Positions 4,933 to 9,792 of a stretch of DNA of 9,792 nucleotides are shown here, piece by piece. Each line of letters starts with the position of its first letter. The first letter of the stretch is position 1. This DNA comes from Candidatus Minthenecus merdequi (GTDB taxonomy: Bacteria; Bacteroidota; Bacteroidia; Bacteroidales; Paludibacteraceae), in the NCBI GenBank assembly GCA_018064385.1, contig JAGHVI010000052.1, positions 1 to 9,792 on the forward strand, read 5' to 3'. The position numbers and the translations under genes were made by a program. The notes under the pieces were generated by a model. The model saw only the letters and a list, made by a program, of their open reading frames with translations, was not told the origin of the DNA and did no database searches.

Positions 4933-7554
4933 ATGGCTGACAACAACGACATAACGAACGAGCAATCAGGACTTTCCACCGCGCACGAAGCTGACGAAAC
5001 ATTTCACCTTACAGGAATGTTCCGCAATTGGTTTCTGGAATATGCGTCTTACACTAATCTTGACCGTGCCATTCCACACCTTGACGATGGTCTCAAACCA
5101 GTGCAACGACGCGTATTACATGCTATGCGGGAGAAAGAGGATGGTCGTTACAACAAGGTTGCAAATATCGTAGGTCATACAATGCAATATCACCCACACG
5201 GTGATATGTCCATCAATGACACTTTGGTCAACCTCGGTCAGAAAGGTTACCTCATTGACACTCAAGGTAACTGGGGTAATATTCTCACTGGTGACAAGGC
5301 TGCTGCTGGACGTTACATTGAGGCACGTCTGACCAAATTCGCCCTTGAAGCTGTTTTTAATCCTAAGACCACCGAGTGGAAACCATCGTACGATGGCAGA
5401 AACCAGGAACCTGTTTCGCTTCCTGTCAAATTTCCTCTGCTTCTCGTCCAGGGGTCGGAAGGCATAGGTACTGGTCTCAACACCAAAATTCTTCCTCACA
5501 ATTTCGGTGAACTCTGCGATGCCTCTATATCATACCTCCGTGACGAACCTTTCCAGCTTTTTCCTGATTTCCCTACGGGCGGAATGCTTGACGTCTCAAA
5601 ATATAATGACGGCAAACGTGGTGGCAAACTCACAATACGAGCCAAAATCGAAAAGGTTGACAACAAAACTCTCAAGATTGTCGAAGTTCCATACGGTGTC
5701 ACCACAGATATTCTTATTGACTCAATAATCAAAGCCAAAGAGAAGGGCAAAATCAATGTCCGCAAGATTGACGACCTTACCTCTGAACATGTCGAAATCA
5801 TAGTAAACCTTGAGCCAAAAACCTCGTCCGACAAAGCTATTGATGCCCTTTACGCTTTTTCGAAATGCCAAATCAATTACTCTCCGAACTGCTGTGTTGT
5901 TTATGAACACAAGCCCCAGTTTCTTTCCGTCTCGGACGTTCTGAAATTCTCAACCGACCAGACACGCAATCTGCTTAAACGTGAACTTGAGATTGCTCAC
6001 GATGAAATATCCTCTCAGATTCTCCTCTCATCTCTCGAACGCTGGTTTATCTTCGAGGAGCGTGTCTATAAGGACAAACAGTTTGAGGAAGCAAAAGATA
6101 ACGACACCGCCATACGCCATATCGAGAAACGTCTCAAACCATTTCTCCACCAGTTCATCCGCGAAATCACCAGCGAGGACATCGAGCATCTGCTTGAACT
6201 GAAGATGCGCCGTATTCTCCGCTTCAACGTTGACGAAAACGACGAGAAGATACGCAACCTCGAGGCTAAACTCCGTGAAATAGAAAACAACCTCGCACAC
6301 CTGACCGACTATACAATCCAATGGTTTGAACACCTTAAAGAGAAATACGCACCACTCTACCCTCGTCTCACCGAGCTTCGCAATTTCGAGTCTATTCAGG
6401 CTACCAAAGTAGTCGAGGCCAACCTGAAACTTTTCATTAACCGCAACGAAGGATTCATCGGTACAGGTCTCAAACGTGATGACAGCAACGAGTTTGTTTG
6501 CAATTGCTCAGACATCGACGACATTATCGTTTTCTACAAAGATGGTCGCTACAAGGTGGTTCATGTTGCCGAAAAACTTTATGTTGGCAAGGATATTATC
6601 CATCTTGATGTTTTCGTTCGTAACGACCAACGCACCATCTACAACATCTGCTACCGTGACGGCAAGAATGGTTCTACTTTCATCAAGCGATGTGCCATCA
6701 CCGGTGTGATTCGCGACAAGGAGTACAACCTCACCCAAGGCACGGAAGGTTCAGTCATCAAGTACTTCACCGCCAACCGCAACGGTGAGGCTGAGATTAT
6801 CAAAGTAATGCTACGCTCCAACGTCACAAAACTGCGAGTGCTGTCATTCGAGAAAGATTTCTCAGACATCGTCATCAAGGGCAAGGACTCACGTGGCAAT
6901 CTCCTCACAAAACACGACGTTTCTTCTATCAAACTGAAACAAGAGGGGCTCTCGACTCTCGGTGGAACAGATATATTTTTCGACCGTGACATTCTCAGAC
7001 TCAACGGTGATGGTCACGGCATTTATCTTGGTAATTTTGAGCCTTCTGACCAGATTCTCGCAATCTATAAGAACGGTGAATACGAAGTAACTTCATTCGA
7101 TTTCAACAACCACTACAATGACGATTTAGACCGCATTGAACGTTACGAGGCTGAGAAAATATGGACTGCTGCCCTCTTTGACGCTGGCGAAGGTTACGCA
7201 TATCTTAAACGTTTCACTATGGAGTATTCCAACAAACGTACCCCATTCCTTTCCACCGAAAACGGCGACCGCCTCTTCCTGCTTTCCGACACACCTAACC
7301 CTAAACTGCAAGTCATTTTTGACCAAACAGACAAGCCTCGTGACCCTCAAGAGATTGACGCTGAGTCATTCATCGCTGTCAAATCGTCCAAGGCAAAGGG
7401 CAAACGCCTATCGAATTTCAAGGTTGACAGCGTCATCGAACTTGAGCCAGACCCTCAGTCTGACGAACCAAAAGTAACTTTCACTACTGTGGTTGACGGA
7501 ATAGAAATTGAGGTTCGTAACACTGAAGACCAGGAACTGAATTTTGAAGAATAA
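4933..7554 (+). CDS. parC: DNA topoisomerase IV subunit A
   Basis: This is the DNA-cleaving subunit of a type IIA topoisomerase that decatenates daughter chromosomes, working with ParE (not in this window). DGLKPVQRR (52-60) and YHPHGD (86-91) mark the cleavage domain. RYIEARL (127-133) contains catalytic Tyr128, and the long helical region about residues 345-460 fits the tower and coiled-coil gate. Residues from about 500 to 850 fit the C-terminal beta-pinwheel, ending in an acidic tail. At 873 residues it has the Bacteroidota ParC size. The GyrA box (QRRGGKG) is absent and the late FIAVKSSKAKGKRL block (370 codons from the end domain start) fits ParC over GyrA. The ATG at 4933 is used because an in-frame TGA lies just upstream (4927-4929) and the next Met is residue 29. 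Met92 replaces the usual quinolone-contact Ser/Ala. Confidence 0.93.
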   Translation: MADNNDITNEQSGLSTAHEADETFHLTGMFRNWFLEYASYTNLDRAIPHLDDGLKPVQRRVLHAMREKEDGRYNKVANIVGHTMQYHPHGDMSINDTLVNLGQKGYLIDTQGNWGNILTGDKAAAGRYIEARLTKFALEAVFNPKTTEWKPSYDGRNQEPVSLPVKFPLLLVQGSEGIGTGLNTKILPHNFGELCDASISYLRDEPFQLFPDFPTGGMLDVSKYNDGKRGGKLTIRAKIEKVDNKTLKIVEVPYGVTTDILIDSIIKAKEKGKINVRKIDDLTSEHVEIIVNLEPKTSSDKAIDALYAFSKCQINYSPNCCVVYEHKPQFLSVSDVLKFSTDQTRNLLKRELEIAHDEISSQILLSSLERWFIFEERVYKDKQFEEAKDNDTAIRHIEKRLKPFLHQFIREITSEDIEHLLELKMRRILRFNVDENDEKIRNLEAKLREIENNLAHLTDYTIQWFEHLKEKYAPLYPRLTELRNFESIQATKVVEANLKLFINRNEGFIGTGLKRDDSNEFVCNCSDIDDIIVFYKDGRYKVVHVAEKLYVGKDIIHLDVFVRNDQRTIYNICYRDGKNGSTFIKRCAITGVIRDKEYNLTQGTEGSVIKYFTANRNGEAEIIKVMLRSNVTKLRVLSFEKDFSDIVIKGKDSRGNLLTKHDVSSIKLKQEGLSTLGGTDIFFDRDILRLNGDGHGIYLGNFEPSDQILAIYKNGEYEVTSFDFNNHYNDDLDRIERYEAEKIWTAALFDAGEGYAYLKRFTMEYSNKRTPFLSTENGDRLFLLSDTPNPKLQVIFDQTDKPRDPQEIDAESFIAVKSSKAKGKRLSNFKVDSVIELEPDPQSDEPKVTFTTVVDGIEIEVRNTEDQELNFEE

Positions 7555-7590
7555 GATACACAATAACAAACATATAAAACAATTAACACT

Positions 7591-8499
7591 ATGTCTGCAA
7601 TCAAATCATTCAAGGAGCTCTCTGACCATCTGAAGTCACAGAGCATCCGCAAGAAAATGGCTGTCGCAAACCCTGTTGACGACCACTCTATCGAAGCTGT
7701 AATGCACGCCGTTGACGAAGGTATCGTCGAGGCTTACCTCGTTGGCGATGCTGACATCATCAACAAGAAACTCGAAGGTCAGAAGAATATCGCCTTCACT
7801 CACGTGATTGACGTTAAAGACCCACAGGAGGCTTGTGTCGAGGCTGTCAAGATGGTTAAGTTCGGCAAATGCGACTTCCTGATGAAAGGTCTTGTCAACA
7901 CAGATGTTATCCTCCGTGTTGTCCTCAACAAAGAGTTTGGTCTTCTTCCAAAAGGTCGTGTAATGACCTACTGCTCAATCCTCAACATCCCTGGCTACCA
8001 CAAACTTGCCATCTTCACTGACCCTGCCGTTATCCCTGCACCAAGCAAGGAGCAGCGCATCGAGATGATTAAATATGCCATCTCGACAGCACAGCGTTTC
8101 GGTATCGAGAAACCAAACGTAGCTCTCCTCCACGCAACCGAGAAACCAAATCCAAAGATTGCCTTCATGCAGGATTATGTTGACATCGTAGAAATGTGGA
8201 AGAATGGTGAGTTCGGCAAGGATTGCGTCATCGACGGTCCAATGGATGTCTTCATTGCTATGGACAAAGAGAGAGGCGGCATCAAGAACGTACCTTCTCC
8301 AATCCTCGGCGAGGCTGACGTGCTGATGTTCCCTGACTTCCAGTCAGCAAACTGCTTCTACAAAGGTCTTGTTTCCTTCGGTGGTGCAGGTATGGCAGGT
8401 ATGCTTCAGGGTACTGAGAAACCAGTTGTTCTCAACTCACGTTCCGATTCTGCCGAGTGCAAGTTCTACAGCATCTGCATGGCTGCATTGTTAGCTTAA
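7591..8499 (+). CDS. ptb: Phosphate butyryltransferase
   Basis: Ptb converts butyryl-CoA (or a branched short acyl-CoA) and phosphate to acyl-phosphate and CoA in the cytoplasm. The 302-residue length is right for Ptb and shorter than most phosphate acetyltransferases. Family landmarks include FLMKGLVNT (97-104), LNIPGYHKLAIFTDPAV (131-147), DGPMDVFIA (215-223) and NCFYKGLVSFGGAGMAG (254-270). The adjacent buk gene, 15 nt downstream, decides butyryl- over acetyl-transferase. It starts 36 nt after parC without a visible TAnnTTTG promoter, so it may be cotranscribed with parC or use a non-standard one. Codon choice leans to C-ending AAC, ATC and CTC, suggesting high expression. In Bacteroidales such pairs are often linked to branched-chain acids, so the natural substrate is open. 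Confidence 0.9.
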   Translation: MSAIKSFKELSDHLKSQSIRKKMAVANPVDDHSIEAVMHAVDEGIVEAYLVGDADIINKKLEGQKNIAFTHVIDVKDPQEACVEAVKMVKFGKCDFLMKGLVNTDVILRVVLNKEFGLLPKGRVMTYCSILNIPGYHKLAIFTDPAVIPAPSKEQRIEMIKYAISTAQRFGIEKPNVALLHATEKPNPKIAFMQDYVDIVEMWKNGEFGKDCVIDGPMDVFIAMDKERGGIKNVPSPILGEADVLMFPDFQSANCFYKGLVSFGGAGMAGMLQGTEKPVVLNSRSDSAECKFYSICMAALLA

Positions 8500-8514
8500 T
8501 AATAAAAAACAGAT

Positions 8515-9579
8515 ATGAAAAAAATTCTTGTTATCAACCCAGGCTCAACTTCTACCAAGTTTGCAGTCTATCATGACGAGGAGTGCGCTTTCGAGAAGAC
8601 ACTTCGTCATCAGGGCGAGGAACTCGCTCCATATCCAAACGTTGCTGCTCAGTATGAGTTCCGCAAAACAACAATTCTCAACGCACTCAAAGAGGCAGGT
8701 ATCGACCCTAAGTTTGATATCGTAGTAGGCCGTGGTGGTCTGCTTCACCCTGTAACTTCCGGTGCCATCGAGGTTAACGACGAAATGTGCGAGGACCTCC
8801 GTGCTGCAAAATATGGTGAGCATGCCTGCAACCTTGGCGGTCTCATCGCCATCGACATAGCACGTTCCTGCGGCTGCAAGGCAATCATCGCTGACCCAGT
8901 TGTTGTTGATGAGCTCAACGACATTGCACGTGTAACAGGTTTCCCAGAACTTCCAAAACGTTCTATTCTTCACACTCTCAACCAGAAAGCCATCGCTCGC
9001 CGTTATGCAAAAGAGGAAGGCAAAGCATACGACAAAGTTAATGTTGTAGTTGCTCACCTCGGTGGTGGTATCTCGGTAAGTGCACATTGCCAGGGTCGTA
9101 TCATTGATACAAACAATGCCCTTGCAGGCAATGGTCCTTTCACTCCTGAGCGTACTGGTACACTCTGCGCAAAAGAGTTGGTTGACCTCTGCTATTCAGG
9201 CAAATACACTCACGACGAAATGAAGAAGAAACTCGTTGGCAAAGGTGGTCTTATGGCCCTTATGGGTGTCAACGACGCCCGTTCGGTTCACGAGATGGCA
9301 CAGGCAGGCAACGAGAAGGCAAAGCTTGTATTCGATGCTATGGCATACAACGTAGCAAAAGAGATTGGCGCAATGTCTGTCGCTATGAACGGCAAGGTTG
9401 ACGCTATCCTCATCACCGGCGGTATCGCTTACAACGAATACTTTGTGAACTTCATCCGCGAGATGGTTCAGTTCATCGCTCCTGTCAAGGCTTACCCTGG
9501 CGAGGACGAACTCGGTGCTCTTGCATCAAACGGCTTCCGCGTACTCAACGGTGAACCTTGCCAGCAATATTCGAAATAA
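8515..9579 (+). CDS. buk: Butyrate kinase
   Basis: Buk transfers phosphate from butyryl-phosphate (or a branched acyl-phosphate) to ADP, giving acid and ATP by substrate-level phosphorylation. It belongs to the ASKHA acetokinase family. The N-terminal phosphate loop NPGSTSTK is at residues 8-15, GRGGLLHPV at 72-80, HLGGGIS at 181-187, PERTG at 211-215, TGGIAYN at 301-307, and the end block GEDELGALA at 329-337. GRGGLLHPV and GEDELGALA distinguish butyrate kinase from acetate kinase. At 354 residues it has the family length. It lies 15 nt downstream of ptb and forms the second half of that two-step pathway. The transcript ends at the strong terminator at 9594-9641. Confidence 0.96.
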   Translation: MKKILVINPGSTSTKFAVYHDEECAFEKTLRHQGEELAPYPNVAAQYEFRKTTILNALKEAGIDPKFDIVVGRGGLLHPVTSGAIEVNDEMCEDLRAAKYGEHACNLGGLIAIDIARSCGCKAIIADPVVVDELNDIARVTGFPELPKRSILHTLNQKAIARRYAKEEGKAYDKVNVVVAHLGGGISVSAHCQGRIIDTNNALAGNGPFTPERTGTLCAKELVDLCYSGKYTHDEMKKKLVGKGGLMALMGVNDARSVHEMAQAGNEKAKLVFDAMAYNVAKEIGAMSVAMNGKVDAILITGGIAYNEYFVNFIREMVQFIAPVKAYPGEDELGALASNGFRVLNGEPCQQYSK

Positions 9580-9593
9580 TAAACCATTCATAA

Positions 9594-9641
9594 CAGTCCC
9601 TTGGGTAATCTTATCATATATTGCCTAAGGGATTGTTTTTT
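9594..9641 (+). terminator. Terminator of ptb-buk
   Basis: A long hairpin pairs 9594-9609 (CAGTCCCTTGGGTAAT) with 9620-9635 (ATTGCCTAAGGGATTG) around a 10-nt loop. The stem is 16 bp with three G-U pairs. Six Ts (9636-9641) follow. It sits 14 nt after the buk stop. Confidence 0.93.
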
Positions 9642-9696
9642 CATAAAACCGCCAAACGTTTCGCCTAAAAAAACAACGCGTTACAGTTATCAAATA

Positions 9697-9792
9697 AAGG
9701 GTGGTTCTATTAATTAGGTTGAGACGATTTTGAAGTTTATTTTTAGCAGATTGCTGTGCGAAAGAAGGGAGCATAGCGGGCTATGTGACCGA
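9697..9792 (+). repeat. Partial intergenic repeat with hairpins, cut by the window edge
   Basis: AAGGGTGGTTCTATT at 9697-9711 is identical to the minus strand at 310-296, and the following AATT continues the match to the plus-strand arm at 187-198 (11 of 12). Downstream are two small hairpins: AGCA-GAT-TGCT (9745-9755) and CATAGC-GG-GCTATG (9772-9785). No gene is visible. The bases 9642-9696 contain only two short palindromes, AAACGTTT and AACGCGTT. The stretch probably belongs to an element that continues to the right. Confidence 0.45.

Noticed and set aside
4933..7554. Annotation as DNA gyrase subunit A
   Set aside because: No GyrA box is found in the C-terminal domain, and the sequence follows the Bacteroidota topoisomerase IV pattern.
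8545..9087. Minus-strand reading frame of 180 codons opposite buk
   Set aside because: It lies opposite the conserved motifs of butyrate kinase and reflects biased codon use. No promoter or homologous feature is visible.
8515..9579. Acetate kinase instead of butyrate kinase
   Set aside because: The length (354 compared with about 400), the GRGGLLHPV and GEDELGALA blocks, and the adjoining ptb all indicate Buk.

Overview
The window looks like an ordinary chromosomal segment from a member of the Bacteroidota, most likely order Bacteroidales. The reasons are the repeated TAnnTTTG-type -7 promoter boxes (all five seen read TACCTTTG), the near absence of Shine-Dalgarno sequences, a DUF4827-type lipoprotein next to phosphoglucosamine mutase, a tRNA-Glu/rpsT pair, and a ParC subunit of the Bacteroidota type. 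No species can be named from the sequence alone. I see no phage, CRISPR array, defence system, complete insertion sequence or clear foreign island.

Layout: The left edge (1-112) holds the first 13 codons of an unidentified leftward gene and its promoter. Next comes a gene-free stretch (113-328) with an inverted-repeat-bounded, MITE-like segment. Then a leftward unit follows: a promoter at 810-841, tRNA-Glu(UUC), a leader with a hairpin, rpsT (ribosomal protein S20) and a strong terminator at 329-360. Upstream of that lies a tightly packed leftward five-gene cluster (4606 down to 916): a DUF4827 FKBP-like lipoprotein, glmM, coaD, a membrane-anchored coiled-coil protein and a GtrA-family membrane protein. 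Gaps or overlaps between these genes are +11, -4, +1 and -4 bp, so they are almost certainly one transcript with translational coupling.

The switch region 4607-4932 carries tRNA-Arg(UCU) on the plus strand with its promoter and terminator, a leftward promoter-like box that could drive the five-gene cluster across the tRNA antisense strand, and the rightward promoter of parC. Rightward genes follow: parC (topoisomerase IV subunit A), then ptb and buk (phosphate butyryltransferase and butyrate kinase), closed by a 16-bp-stem terminator. The last 100 bases contain part of a repeat related to the one at the left end, plus two small hairpins, and run off the edge.

Functionally, glmM supplies glucosamine-1-phosphate for the cell wall and LPS, coaD makes dephospho-CoA, and ptb/buk turn an acyl-CoA into acid plus ATP. 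The most unusual features are the repeat family at both ends, an 18-bp sequence shared by two leftward promoters, the tRNA-antisense leader and the uncharacterised coiled-coil protein. None amounts to a demonstrably new system.
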